The position numbers were made by a program, and so were the translations under genes. A DNA stretch of 64,000 nucleotides, from positions 477,017,375 through 477,081,374 of the forward strand of contig CM041776.1 in assembly GCA_023374045.1 (NCBI GenBank). The letters run 5' to 3'. Positions 1-10,765 of this stretch are shown piece after piece. Source of the stretch: Limonium bicolor. Taxonomy: Eukaryota > Streptophyta > Magnoliopsida > Caryophyllales > Plumbaginaceae. The notes beneath the pieces are model-generated. The model was not told the origin of the DNA. It did not search any database and saw nothing but the letters and a program-made list of their open reading frames with translations. Position 1 is the first letter of the stretch, and each line of letters begins with the position of its first letter.

Positions 1-165
1 GCATAACCACAATAAATAGAGGCGAATAGTTTGGTAGCCTTGTTACTCTTCGCAAGTGAGGCAACCGTCCGTATCTCGCTACTGTTGCCAACTCGTTGTC
101 GTTGGTCTCAATAGCCACTCAACTCAAGCAATTTGTGTTGCCCCATTTTTTTAAAAAAATAATAA
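1..165. repeat. CACTA-like subterminal repeat array, fragment
   Basis: Short motifs of the type GAGGCAA / TTGCCTC and CGCCTC recur in both orientations, in the same style as the larger array at 5233-5815. Both arrays finish with TTGCCCC followed by a T/A run. Dense two-orientation motif arrays are typical of the subterminal regions of plant CACTA (En/Spm) transposons, but no CACTA terminus is seen at this end, so the class is an inference. The array is cut by the window edge. Confidence 0.4.
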
Positions 166-608
166 TACTGATCAATGACCATGATAAACATGCTACCCAG
201 ACCAGTATAGCAGGCATACATACAAATTTGATGACCATGAGTACCGGTTAAAACTGATCCTCTTACATAACCCCAAGATTTGTTGCTTGTCAAACTACAC
301 GAATAACATGGACTTGGAGAAAACAAGGCAAATGATAACCCATGGATAGATGAACAAGATGTGAAGACAAGGAAGGTGCTTTGAAATCATACAAAATCAT
401 GTTTCATATGAATTCATATATGAGGGAATGGAACTTGGAATCTGAAACTTAGCAAGAAAAGAGGATAAAGAAAGATCAAACTTACCTCCTCAGCTTTGGG
501 CCATTTGTTATCACTGATTTACAAGAGCCACACACACATCTATGTACTTATTAATGATCATGGCCAACTCAACGAATAGAGTGAGTGGAAGACTCAAAAT
601 ACAATAGT
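166..608. other. Unclassified non-coding sequence
   Basis: I see no convincing gene. Positions 517-548 hold one copy of the 33-bp unit (ACTGATTTACAAGAGCC type) that is tandemly repeated at 5155-5240. This suggests that the stretch and the DNA beyond the LINE at 4463-5240 belong to the same or related repeats. Confidence 0.4.
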
Positions 609-950
609 CACTACTACAAAAAAAAGCCTAAGACAACTATTAAAAAAGTCATAGGCAACAGTTATTAACAATTGTAACAGAACTAGATGTTTTAAGTACT
701 AACTGCATTAGACAACTGTTATTTCAAACAATTGTTCAATCACCAATTACAACTGTTAAAAAAAAACAGTTGTGATTTGTCATATTATTGTCCATTTTTT
801 AGAACAATGACAAACAGTTATTAACAGTTTTCTTTGTTGAATTTTTATTATGGATTTTTTTGTTTTTTACAAGTGTTGAAAACAATTGTCTTTTGATCAA
901 CTTTTTTATTCAATTTTTATACTTTTGACAACTGTTAAATGGAGTTATCT
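609..950 (+). mobile_element. CACTA-type transposon terminus
   Basis: The stretch begins with CACTACTACAAAAAAAAGCC, a canonical plant CACTA terminal inverted repeat. It is followed by repeated subterminal motifs of the form ACAACTGTT / AACAGTTGT in both orientations up to about 935. No matching inverted terminus ending in GTAGTAGTG was found downstream, so the element is truncated or interrupted, possibly by the LINE that follows. No transposase is visible. The inner boundary is approximate. Confidence 0.55.
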
Positions 951-1510
951 TTAAAAACATTTACACCAAATAATATAGACCATGGCACAATCTCATTCAA
1001 ACACACTTTTACTACAAAACCTCACAATACTCGTACATCTTTAGCAAGTAAAACAAGGTAGAATTGTTTGTCTGTTATACAATGTAGATCGAGCTACTTG
1101 TCTTAGACGGGCAAACTAACTTCTTCTTCTTACATGTACATTCGGCAAGTCTGGAGAACCATTTCAGTTTGAATAAGGTTGCCTCTCTCAAACAGTAAGT
1201 CTGCGGCACATTCAGAATTCATCACAAGGAAGCACATCAGTTGTTGTACTCTTAGAGGGGAAAGTCATTTACAGATTAGAGCGATAAAAGGCTGGAGGGT
1301 GTTGCCTTACACAACCATGTCACCTCCAAAACCATCACTAGCAATATTCCTCTTTCCTTCAAACAGCCAACGCAAAGCCCTAGAAACCACCCGCTCTCCG
1401 CACCACTGTCTGCCAAATAGCCAACACCTACTACCCCCTTGAATCTTCTTGCCTTCCTGCGCCACAAAATACCACCACAAAACGTTTCACTTTCCGCCTC
1501 AACCTATTCG
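951..1510. other. Unclassified non-coding sequence
   Basis: Short open frames here show no recognisable domain and overlap on both strands. The stretch may hold the inside of the CACTA element or the 5' untranslated region of the LINE that follows. Neither boundary can be set from sequence alone. Confidence 0.3.
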
Positions 1511-1739
1511 GAGCCATGGGGAGGGATAGAGCTATAACGAGAAGTAGCAGCAGATGGAGAGGTTGCTGTCATTCAAATCGGAGTTCGAACAGAACGTATA
1601 GAGGGAAGGAGAGATGTCGCATAGGAAAAGTTGGTCGTGCGCCACACGGGACAAGGACAGGTATGTAAGTGCTCATCACCTGACGGTGTCGACGTGGATT
1701 CTCCCGGTCTACAGGTAAATACTACCCCATATCATTGAC

Positions 1740-4012
1740 AATGTACACAGAGAAGTGTCGGAGTACCAACTAGGCAAAATAGTGAGAAGGTTTGCCCGAT
1801 GGAGTAGGCTCTACATTAGTAGAAAATGGAGATCGTGGAATTGAATGTGTGCCTTGTCGATGTCTTCATGTCGAGGATGCAAAAAGAGTAATTGAGGGCA
1901 TCAAAGGCTGGAAATATTAACGGGAGTAGCTTTGGGCAAGAATGGAGTTCCAAGGCCATAAAGAAAAAAAAGAGAAGCGGTAGTCCCACCGGTAGTAGTT
2001 CGTCCCGGTCCAATAACCCGTCTTCTCAGGTCCAGAAAGAATATATCAGCGCTAAGTCCAGACTATCTATTAAGGTCAAAGCGGACGAAGGGATGAAGGC
2101 ATGTCGTCCAAATGTGCAGTATTTCCCTCCAGGATGACATGAACCCCAAGAAGCCTTGAAGATTTTACTAGTAGGTGGCCAAATCTTCAGGGCTACTTGC
2201 TCTATCAAGGAAGAAGTTCCTTATGCTTTTCAATTCAGCAAATGAAGCTAAGGAAGTCGTCAGTCAGACACAAGCATCTGAAAAAGGATCCCGGAGGATT
2301 AGTAGCTCATCTTTGGGTTAGAGAGGACCAAGTTGAGAAGCGGCAGGACTTGGGTGCCTTCGAGGTATTTCCTCTACATGCAATGGAATCAGGGCCGTCT
2401 CACCCCGAGTTTTTCGGGACCCTCTTCTAAAATATTAAATGAGCGCCCCTAATCAATTAAATTAGTAAATATAGGAAAATTTATTAAATTAAATTACGTA
2501 TTCACAATGTCATGTTATAATGTTTGAATGTATTTTAAAACATAAAGTTTTGATATACCCCATTCAAAATAAATTTAACACTATTTAATTTCAGCCAATG
2601 AGCTAAAATCTCAGGACACAATATATAAAAAGGACCCCGAAAATTAGTGGCTCATTGTTCAGTTGACCAGCATGCACAGACTTGGGTTGTCCTTCGGGCA
2701 CTGCATGGAATAAAACAAACGTGCGGAAAATTGCACACTGTGGGTGATGTCGTTAAGATAGAAGAAGAAGAAAGTAAATTTGTAGAAAATGCCGAAATCC
2801 GTGTCCAAGTTGAAAACGACCACGCTCCAGGTGATCAACTGGAAAATTGCAGTAAAAGTTAAGGACATTCCTTCCCGGTGGCTATAGTCGAAGTTGGTGA
2901 CAAGAGGATAAGTCCGAGGAATACCGAACCGGACGAAAGTATTGTCCAGTTAACCGATGCTGATGGAGTCCGTAGCCTTGGTCAAAAGTGTTGCCAGAAT
3001 GTTGACCAGTCGCCCCAGGGTAGTGATACCCTCTTAGTTGCCGGTGAACAGCATGTCTCCCAAGCAGTTCCAACCTCGGGTGGTAGACAAGTGGTCGAGC
3101 ACCAACAGACACAACCATTGTGCCTTGAATTCTCCTCACGTGATTATGATATGGATAGGCAGGCGGAATTGGACAAATCTCGGAACATGCAGCAGATGAC
3201 GCCTGAAGTGGTGAATCATGCAGAGGAAGGGCTGACCCACGTGGTACAGGAGAATGTGGGCGTGGTTACTCCTCTGCGAACTGATGAGTCTCCCGACATG
3301 AATGTCAGTGCGGCGTACAGTGAGCAGAGTAGGGTAACAGTAGGACAATATTTTAATCCTGACTCGGCACCGCTTAATCTTTCCCTGCTGGAAATTAGCG
3401 CTAAAGAAGGATTGGAAGGGGCCACGAGTTCCTTGCTCGAAACGCCTTTAGTAGGCAAGAACAAATTTTTATTGTTGATGCCACGCCCAGCATGTCGCTC
3501 CATTTAACAATAGCAGTGGCGAATATGTCGCATCAATTAACAATAGCAGTGGGGAGTGTGAGCTGGCCAATGACAAAATAGGAGTGGCTATTAAAAATAG
3601 CAGTGGGGAGTGTGAGCCGGCTGATGTAATAATAGGAGTGGGAATTATTTATGATCAGGCGCGTAAGACCCAAGACGAGCAGGAGTAGGAAATGCCCTTT
3701 ATTCATGAGGACTTTTTCCAAGAGGCGTCACACAAGGCTGTGTCCCCCACCAGTCTCTCGAGCATTGTAAAAACCGGTACTGATAAGATAGAGAGGGGTG
3801 AGAATTTCGAGATGCCACACTAGCAGACAGTAGTGGAAGAGACTCAAATTCCAGCAAGGGATGAGTGGGGAAAAATCATTAACGCAGAAAGAGAGGCAGA
3901 AGAATGCATGGACCTGCTACTGCAACTAGGGTGTAAAGTTCCAAATCCCAGTCTCACCAAGGCCAACCTCCTCAGTCAAATCCAAGCTCATATGAGCAAT
4001 TAATTGAGCAAA
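1740..4012 (+). pseudogene. LINE ORF1 remnant (RNA-binding protein)
   Basis: In L1-type LINEs ORF1 encodes an RNA-binding protein that packages the element RNA. The pieces seen are an RRM-like segment near 1780-1815 (RRFARWSR), a PLHAMES segment near 2375 matching the PLHAW box of plant ORF1, a VGDVVKIEEE segment at about 2740-2770, and a long hydrophilic tail, open from 2878 to 3507 (209 codons from ATG). Frames change at about 2845 and stops occur repeatedly (for example near 2136, 2428 and 3505). A final REAEECMDLLLQLG segment near 3890-3930 resembles an ORF1 C-terminus. There is no CCHC knuckle I can point to. The assignment rests on the order of the conserved boxes and is moderate. Confidence 0.5.
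3505..3645 (+). repeat. Imperfect tandem repeat in LINE ORF1 tail
   Basis: The motif AATAGCAGTGGGGAGTGTGAG and close variants recur three times, each followed by AATAGGAGTGG or a related sequence, giving a unit of about 60 bases. It lies just after the 209-codon open frame and contains stops in the ORF1 frame. Confidence 0.6.
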
Positions 4013-4462
4013 TAAGACTGGGTAACTGGCGACGGTAAGAAACCAAAATTGCAGGAAGGATTAACATTCAGAAGTGGTTTTCGTAATGAAACTCTAAATG
4101 TGACCCGTCTTGGCCTACGAGTAAAGTTGGGAGTCTGGAGATGGACGAAGGCTCGGCGGAAGGAATTACCGTTTTCATGGGGATTTTTATTGGTTTGACA
4201 TCCCTCAAGGAGTATGTGCAATGTTATGTAGGTTGATTTGTGGTGTCTGTTTGTTTTATAGCTTATGTTTCGTTGGGGTTGGATCCCATTCTTGAGTCCT
4301 GCTGTTTTAAGCTTGTACTAAGGACATGGTGGGTACTCTTTTTCCTTCTCAAGTTTTCTCCTATTGGGTTTTACTTGAGGAGGTTTTAATGAGGCCCGAA
4401 ATACCAGTCCGACTATCTTTTATTAATTAAATGACGAAAGCCTAAATTATAAAAAAAAAAAA

Positions 4463-5154
4463 CAAGTATTAGCTACAAATTCTAGATGAATTAAATTCAG
4501 AAACTTATAAGTACACAGAATAGTCAATTGGCACATACCAGGATACAATGTCCCCATCAATTCATTATTCTGCAAGCCCTTGCAAGAAGCAAAATAATAT
4601 AGAAATCACATGATACAGAGGCATCTAATTAGTAATCGTGTACAGAAACTTACAAGTGTTGTTGTATATCATTCCAACCGATCAACCTGGGTATCACACC
4701 AGTTAGTTGATTGCAACTATATTTAAAGCAGCAAGGAACGAAGGAAAACTATCCACCATCAATATATATTTCCAGACAAATATATATTTCAAGACACAAG
4801 ATTTATAAGTATATCAAGAACAATACCACACTAATATAAACCACAACCCAAAAAATTTCTCTTTGCATCTAACATGTTAAAGTTGACAACCTGGATACTT
4901 CCGTTGTTGCAGCTACTTGCATAAGAGAAAATAAAGAGAAGGCTCTAAGTGATCAAATAGGGAAGATATTCCAAGCATGCTCATAAATATGAAATGTTGG
5001 TTAGTGATCTTACTGCATAATCCAAGGGTCAAGGGCTTTGGACAACCTTCAAAAAACATCAAAGTCTTTCTCAATTTCTTCATGTGTTGTCCAGCACTGC
5101 CATGCTCTTCAAAATATGATTCCACATGAAAGAAGTCAAATAAACCCAAAATAA
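4463..5154. other. Unclassified non-coding sequence
   Basis: AT-rich DNA after the LINE poly(A). An open frame on the minus strand (4913-5233) has no recognisable domain, and its N-terminal periodicity comes from the 33-bp tandem repeat. No support for a gene. Confidence 0.35.
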
Positions 5155-5240
5155 GAGCCACACACACATCTATGCACTGATTTACAAGAGCCATACACAC
5201 ATCTATGCACTGATTTACAAGAGCCATACACACATCTATG
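5155..5240. repeat. 33-bp tandem repeat, 2.6 copies
   Basis: Units start at 5155, 5188 and 5221, each beginning GAGCCAYACACACATCTATG. Because 33 is a multiple of three, the minus strand reads as an 11-residue repeat (VNQCIDVCMAL). A single copy lies at 517-548. The array abuts the GAGGCAA-type array directly. Confidence 0.85.
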
Positions 5241-5815
5241 GAGGCAATAAAAGTTGCCTCTGTAAATCAAAAATTGCCTTTATAGATAATTAGGGGTGAC
5301 AAAACGATTGGCTTTAGGCTGCCTCTGAAGGCAACTAATAGGTTTGCCTTTGTTGATTTCACCTATAGAGGCGACTGTAATCGCCTCCATTGCTGTTGAA
5401 CAATTGAGGCAAGTACCAGCTCGCCTCCGTTGCTCTCAAACAACTGAGGCAATTAGTTTATCTCGCTCCGTTGAACTGTGCAAACTACGGTGTACTTGCC
5501 CCGTTAGTTTGTGTAAAGAATGAGCAACAGAGGCAAGACTAAAAAACTCGCCTCCATTGATCTGTGTAAAGAATAAACAACGGGGGCAACTAGTTTTACT
5601 CGCCCCCGTTGATCTGTGTAAAGAATAAGCAACAGAGGCAAGGCTAGAAAACTCGCCTTCGTTGATCTGTGTAGAGAAGTAATGGAGGCAACATGTGTCA
5701 CTCGCCCCTGTTGGCCTTCAACAAACGAGGCAATCGGCTTAACTCGCCTCAATAGTTGGCCACCATTAAAGAGGCAACCGAAAGGTTGCCCCGGTTGTTC
5801 TCTTATTTTCAAAAA
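5233..5815. repeat. CACTA-like subterminal array with hairpin units
   Basis: GAGGCAA/TTGCCTC and CGCCTCCGTTG motifs alternate in both orientations. Between about 5500 and 5680 they form a tandem array with a unit near 58 bases (GATCTGTGTAAAGAATAA is the shared core). Within each unit a CAAC..GGGGCAA arm faces its near complement, so each can fold. The array ends at a homopolymer A run near 5815. This architecture fits a CACTA subterminal region, although no CACTA terminus follows. Confidence 0.5.
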
Positions 5816-7152
5816 AAAAGACTAAATTGCTATATAACGTTAAATATCAACACACTGATATTTAAAACCAGTAACGATTTGTAATTACATTGCATAATTC
5901 TATATATTTGTCAACTGTAAATATATAATGAAAAGAGAAAAGAAAAGAATTAGCATTTAATTGCTACTTATCCTAAAACATACACTGCATTGTTGCCATT
6001 TCTCCTACTAATTCACATCACACAAGGACTTCAGAATATGAATCTGGATATAACAGATGACCCCATCTCTCTAGGAGGGCATGTTATGTCAGCACTGGAG
6101 TTTTATTATTGTATACTTCAATGATAGAAGACCTCACAGCATTAAACGACATCACCTTACGAAGACTATCAACTTCTACAAAACCTGCAGAGCACTATAC
6201 ATTCTCCATTTATAAGATTGTAATTGTGCAACATATCAATAAAAAGCAAAGAAAGGGAAATCATCACTTGACAGTCTGTTGGGAACTAAAGGTTACCATT
6301 TGTTTTGAGAGGGTTTAGTTTCTCTATATCCTGGAGCCAATGCGGACTTCATGACTATATTACAAGTAATCAGAGATAAAAAGTACCTGGACAAAGTAGC
6401 TGAATGCAAGCTTGAAAGACAGATGGTGAAAATAGAGAAGAACCAGGATATATACAGAAGAACGAGGATATATACATAACACTACTGTTGCAAAACTGAA
6501 ATGACTGCCAGATGTGTAATGCTTCCTTCCCTCCCCAGGATATATACTGAACATATCTAATTTCTCAATTTCAAAACAATGGCAGATTCTACAAGTTAGC
6601 ACTGGCTGAAAGAGTACTGTCAAATGCAAAATAATCAAAGACTATTGAAAAATCCTTTAACATTTGTGAGAATAAAAGGATGACGCTCATAAATGCATAC
6701 AAGGACAAAAGTTTCTGAACAAGCATATCTCGATAGGTGGTGGACCCTTATAAAAAGAAGAACGATTCAAGTATATTGCTCACCAAATTCTCAAAAAGTG
6801 AACCAATCAGAGAAGAGTTACTTTTGGTGTTCTGGGTTATAAACCTAACAAAGCTTTCTAAATCATAAGCTGCTCAATTCAAGCTGGAAAACTATCAAGA
6901 AAGAACAATTATATTCTTCAGAAACCATACCTTTCCTTAGACTTGTAACAGAGAACAATATGAGCAGATTGTGTAACAGAACACAATAGCAAAACTGTTG
7001 TCTACAAACTGTCAAATAAGTGTCATGTAGCAGTTACATTCATTGTCTGAGCAGTCCATATTAAAGAGTGAATATAATGGAAAAATGGCTGTTACAGGAT
7101 ATCCAGTTCATAACAAAATGACATTTTGTACTCAGGTTATACGAGGCTTTAC
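5816..7152. other. Non-coding, possible interior of a transposon
   Basis: AT-rich sequence without a supportable gene. The longest minus-strand open frame (6360-6638) has no recognisable domain. Because it lies between a CACTA-like array and gene fragments, it may be captured intronic DNA. Confidence 0.3.
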
Positions 7153-7239
7153 CTTCTCATGTATGTATGGAAGTCTACTGCTGCCTGCTTGTTTGAATTC
7201 TTGGTGGACAGTTTGAATGGTAGTAGTAGCACAGAGCAC
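7153..7239 (-). pseudogene. Candidate 29-codon exon, unknown gene
   Basis: On the minus strand an 87-base open stretch is bounded by TTCAG before and GTAAAG after, giving a phase-0 exon reading from VLCATTT to LPYIHEK. I do not recognise the protein. It lies about 110 bases beyond the NOC1-like exon in the same direction. The NOC1 family has no obvious match to it, so it may come from a different gene or be chance. Confidence 0.25.
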
Positions 7240-7348
7240 CTGAAGTCATAGGCACCACCAGTTTAGTTCAAAGTGAGGGTAAAGATATATGCTTCTCGTG
7301 GAATCCAGGCTTGGGTATAGATGAAAATGAGCAACATATCACACTCAC

Positions 7349-7510
7349 CTTGGAAGAATTCATTGCATTAGGAAGAGGTAACTTTGAATACAAGGCACAA
7401 TAAAACTGGTTGCTAATAACTAGGTTTTTAGATGATATCTTGTCAAGAAGCATTAAGGCCGGAATGCTCACGTTGAAGTTTTTTGAATGCCTATAAATTT
7501 CATGGACCAT
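7349..7510 (-). pseudogene. NOC1/SLOW WALKER2-like exon fragment
   Basis: The minus strand reads ...SKNFNVSIPALMLLDKIS... followed by ...YCALYSKLPLPN-AMNSSK and then a consensus donor (AAG|GTGAGT, donor at 7343-7348). This pattern (LMLLDKISSKN, FYxALYSKL, AMNSSK) matches the CBF/NOC1 family. In plants this includes SWA2, a nucleolar protein needed for 60S ribosomal subunit assembly and export. Only about 54 codons are present out of a protein of roughly 1000 residues. The frame meets a stop at about 7524 with no clear acceptor, and no other recognisable NOC1 exon is nearby. It is therefore most likely a captured or relict fragment rather than a working gene. The identification is from pattern memory without a search. 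Confidence 0.55.
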
Positions 7511-7651
7511 GTCAGATCCACATCAGTTCAAAAGTTGATATTATTTGGGTATGCAAGAACACTTTATGGGGCATCCTGACCAAGTGATCTGCCAGTTATT
7601 ACATTATTGAACCCTTAAAACAGTCATTAACTTACCAGTTGGAAAAGAATT

Positions 7652-7703
7652 GGTGTTTAGACTTCAACAATCTCAGTGGTGTTTAGACTTCAACAATCTC
7701 AGT
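7652..7703. repeat. 26-bp direct duplication
   Basis: Two exact adjacent copies of a 26-base unit starting GGTGTTTAGACTTCAACAAT (7652-7677 and 7678-7703). This is a recent local duplication between two exon-like fragments. Confidence 0.9.
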
Positions 7704-7744
7704 GGTGTTTATCCTCCTAGTTGATTATCAAATATAGAAGTTAC

Positions 7745-7939
7745 CTGATGACTATGAAAGAATGTCTCCTCCGTCACTAAAGCATTCTCGATACTTACAT
7801 GTCTTGGGGGAAATCCTAATAGCCGATGAGGGGAAGAACTGAGAAGAATGTTTCCTTGTTCATTTCGTAGCATGTTATATGCTCGATTTGTTAATAGGGA
7901 TGAGTTTCTTGCTTCCGTTGCGGAGCAAGAGAGTGGCAT
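7745..7939 (-). pseudogene. Candidate exon fragment, unknown gene
   Basis: The minus strand is open for 65 codons and ends in TCATCAG|GTAACT, a plausible splice donor at 7739-7744. It contains GFPPRHVSIENALVTEE. I do not recognise the protein. It lies in the same orientation as the NOC1-like fragment and just before the retrotransposon LTR. It may be a captured exon. Confidence 0.25.
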
Positions 7940-7949
7940 TTACATTTTG

Positions 7950-8453
7950 AACATGCCGGGTGTAATGACGGATCTCCTGTGTCCGGCACATTCAATGTCT
8001 TTGAATGTGCCGTGCATCAGGTGCCCGGCAGGTTGTCCGGCATATTCAATTGTTGGTTAATTCGAAGGCTTGTGTTTATGTTTCGAGTTCATATTGATAC
8101 TTAGATGGTTTTACGCCCTGGATCAAGGATAATTTTCTTGTAAATACCACTTAGTTTAGTTAGTTTTAATTAGTTTAGAATCACATTACTTTTCCCCCTG
8201 GTCTTAGAATAGGTTATTACCGGATTAGGACTAGTTTTCTATAAGTCCCTTGGGTTCTATACTCTCGGTCGTAATATATTTACACTATACTCCGACCGGG
8301 TTTTATTTTGCTACCTGTAGTAGAGTTGTAGGTTTAGTTATTATTTTATCTATTCTTTTGTACATTCTTTTCCTACAATTTTCCTGTTAGCAAATTGGCG
8401 CCGTTGTCGGGGATACCCGACATGGAGTCCGGCATCTACTGAACTTTTGCCCT
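7950..8453 (+). mobile_element. Tat/Athila-type Ty3/gypsy LTR end and primer site
   Basis: An LTR-like sequence ends TTAGCA at 8392 and is followed after AAAT by TGGCGCCGTTGTCGGGGA, the primer-binding site typical of plant Tat/Athila elements. The text just before it (CTATACTCTCGGTCG, TATACTCCGACCGGG) fits the U5 region of such LTRs. CCGGCA motifs recur at 7950-8045 and again at 8425. The LTR start is not identified. The internal region is cut after about 40 bases by the solo LTR at 8454. Confidence 0.6.
8396..8413 (+). promoter_or_regulatory. Primer-binding site (tRNA-Asp type)
   Basis: TGGCGCCGTTGTCGGGGA lies 3 bases after the LTR end. The canonical plant form has GCC where this copy has GTC, a single transition. 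It primes minus-strand cDNA synthesis in Tat/Athila elements and fixes the element's plus orientation. Confidence 0.75.
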
Positions 8454-9097
8454 TGTAACACCCCAACCGTTAATCTCGTCATTACCTCTTAAACTGTTAC
8501 TAATTACTCCTACTCACGCAGCGGAACTCTAATTACAACGAGGGGTGAAACAACGCCGTTAGCCACCCATGTGGCTAACCAGGCCTTTCTTACATACCGT
8601 AACGGTCTGATGAACTGGAACAACCGAGTACTTCATACAATACAATACTCAATTCATATCTCTACTATACCGAGTCTACAATATACGGATGCCGATAACA
8701 TACTCGGACTTACACCTCATTCAAACGCATAAGTAATTACAATAACTACCCATGCTCACTGCAGTCCCCGTCCTACTCTCTCGAACGGTGGTCAGCTTCA
8801 AGTACCTGCACACTAAAAACGTTCCCCCTAGGGGGTCAGCTTACGCTGCGCATAAAATTCGCATATACCGCGTGCTAACCGCGGTACGCCGACTACTTTG
8901 GGTCGGATATACATGGAGTTCATTTTAATCAAACAACATGCATCATGGCAATACAATATATATGTATATCACACAAGGAATCTACATCCAATCACGGAAC
9001 ACGATTCCTAACTAACATAACAATGTTGTTAGTGGTAACTGGTTACTCTTAGGCATTGAGGGTTATTCCTCACTATGCCTTGTTTACTTATTCAATA

Positions 9098-9260
9098 CCT
9101 CACCCGCTCTCTCGGGTTACTTATTCGTATACACACCCATTCTCTTGGGCTACTCCTTCTTATACTTACCCATTCTCTCGGGTTACTCATACATATACTC
9201 ACCCTTTCTCTCGGGTATTTATACTCATTATCTCACCCACACTCTTGGGTTATTCATACT
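9098..9260. repeat. Tandem repeat of about 38 bp in solo LTR
   Basis: CACCC(A/G)(C/T)TCTCTCGGGTTACTY is repeated about five times with variable TATACACTC-type spacers. Each unit has CACCC facing GGGT, a weak hairpin. It gives two overlapping spurious open frames. Confidence 0.7.
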
Positions 9261-10506
9261 CAAGCTCTTGTAGATTCTCGAGACACTACAGGTCTCCTAC
9301 GTCACGCTGTTACTCTTATTACATACTTAAGCCAAAACTCATGGCTCTCTAGCATAGTCTTACTTCCCGGTTTCGACCCTACTCTGGGTCTAGCATGGCG
9401 GGAAGGTTCAACTAGCTCACGGAACTCTCTCTTAGTTCCTATCTCTTTTACTTAGGTCCGACTACTCTCGGACTACTCTCGTTCCCATACACTCCTCTCT
9501 CGGAGTTATAATAATATCATGTATATTAGTTTAGAAGCATCATTCTCGATGTTTCTAATGACTTTGGGAACTTTACTTAAATTCGGGTAATCTTAGGTTT
9601 AAGGGTTACCCTCGCAATCATATGCTTATACATTAGGATATTTTCTTATACCGGGTAAAATCCTCATATAAGAGGTCGACCGTATCTCAAGGGATTCACA
9701 TAGTCCCTTAGGTCTCTTTTACCTTTCTTATATGTTTACATTATTGGACTAACTTTGATCCTCTCGATGGAGGTTCGTTTATCCCTCCACTCATATTTAT
9801 TTCGTGGATTGTTGCAATAAGGTTTCCTAACCGTTATCGGGTATTTACTCAACCCGTACATCTCCTCACATTCTAGGGAGTTTATATGTTTGCGTTATCA
9901 TTACACTTAAATCGATAGTTTATGTGTGTTTGCATACTTCCATTGGTTATGTGACTACCCGTTCAACGGGTTTCTAGTCAATCAATACTCACTAAGAGTC
10001 GGTCTATGCACTACGTTAGACCACACCGGCATACAAGTATGTTAGCTCATACAACATACAACAATGCATGCATAATCAAACAAGGGATTATTTTCATGCT
10101 TTAATCTTGATTAAGCCGGCACACAAACACACAAATCAGAGTAACTCGGTTAGCATACGGGGCATGAGAAAATCATACCTTTCACCGGGGGTTTTTACTT
10201 TACCGTGGCATCTCACCATGCTCGGGTCACGCACGACTCTCTGATAATGTTTCAAACATTATTATTAATACTAAGATCATACGGTACATAATTAAATGCT
10301 ACTCCCGTATTTACCCGTCATCCCGTTATCTCGGTTTTACTTTTGTTAATTTGAGTTCTTACTTCTCACTCACTTCTAACACCTTCTTATACTTCCTAGG
10401 GCCTTAACATGTCACCAAACAAGGCCTTAACATCTTATAACATCATTAACCTTCAAACCCCCATCATTTAAACCCTTTAAAACACTCTCTGTAGGTTTCT
10501 GGGGGT

Positions 10507-10765
10507 GGTCCGGGACTTGGTCCATACCCTAAGTCCGGATCAATCACAAAACAAACTCTCGGCCAAAAATAATGCATGGTCCGGGACCTTGTACCTAGGC
10601 CAAGTCCCGGACCAATATGGGTGTGTACTCTCGGCTAGAAAATTGTATATGGTCCGGGACTTGGGCATAGAGCTAGGACCCGGACCAAACAAGCAGGCAG
10701 CTCTCGGGGGTAAAAATAGGGGTGGTCCGGGACTTGGTCCTGGACCTAAGTCCCGGACCCTGCTA
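10507..10765. repeat. Four-unit hairpin array GGTCCGGGAC...GTCCCGGACC
   Basis: GGTCCGGGAC starts at 10507, 10578, 10651 and 10724, a period of 71-73 bases. In units 2-4 it is followed 25-30 bases later by its complement, (G)TCCCGGACC or GACCCGGACC. Unit 1 has the decayed AAGTCCGGATC. Spacers share CTCTCGGC. Each unit can fold into a GC-rich stem-loop. Confidence 0.85.

Larger units (their letters stand above)
1511..4462 (+). mobile_element. Decayed L1-type LINE lacking ORF2
   Basis: A degenerate plant ORF1 runs into a 3' untranslated region ending in a 12-base poly(A) at 4451-4462. The last 240 bases match, in reverse complement, the truncated LINE at 49897-50152, including the run GGCCCGAAATACC, which fixes the class and 3' end. 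Endonuclease and reverse transcriptase are absent: ORF1-like sequence reaches about 4010 and the 3' tail begins near 4200. A stretch at 2430-2630 is AT-rich, and 2630-2720 repeats the type of sequence seen at 2285-2390, so this may be a composite of two copies. The 5' boundary is approximate and no target-site duplication was found. Confidence 0.6.

Noticed and set aside
4913..5233. 106-residue minus-strand protein with an 11-residue repeat
   Set aside because: The periodicity is explained by the 33-bp DNA repeat and the rest has no recognisable features.
9056..9455. Two overlapping repetitive proteins
   Set aside because: They are translations of the 38-bp tandem repeat in two frames within a solo LTR.
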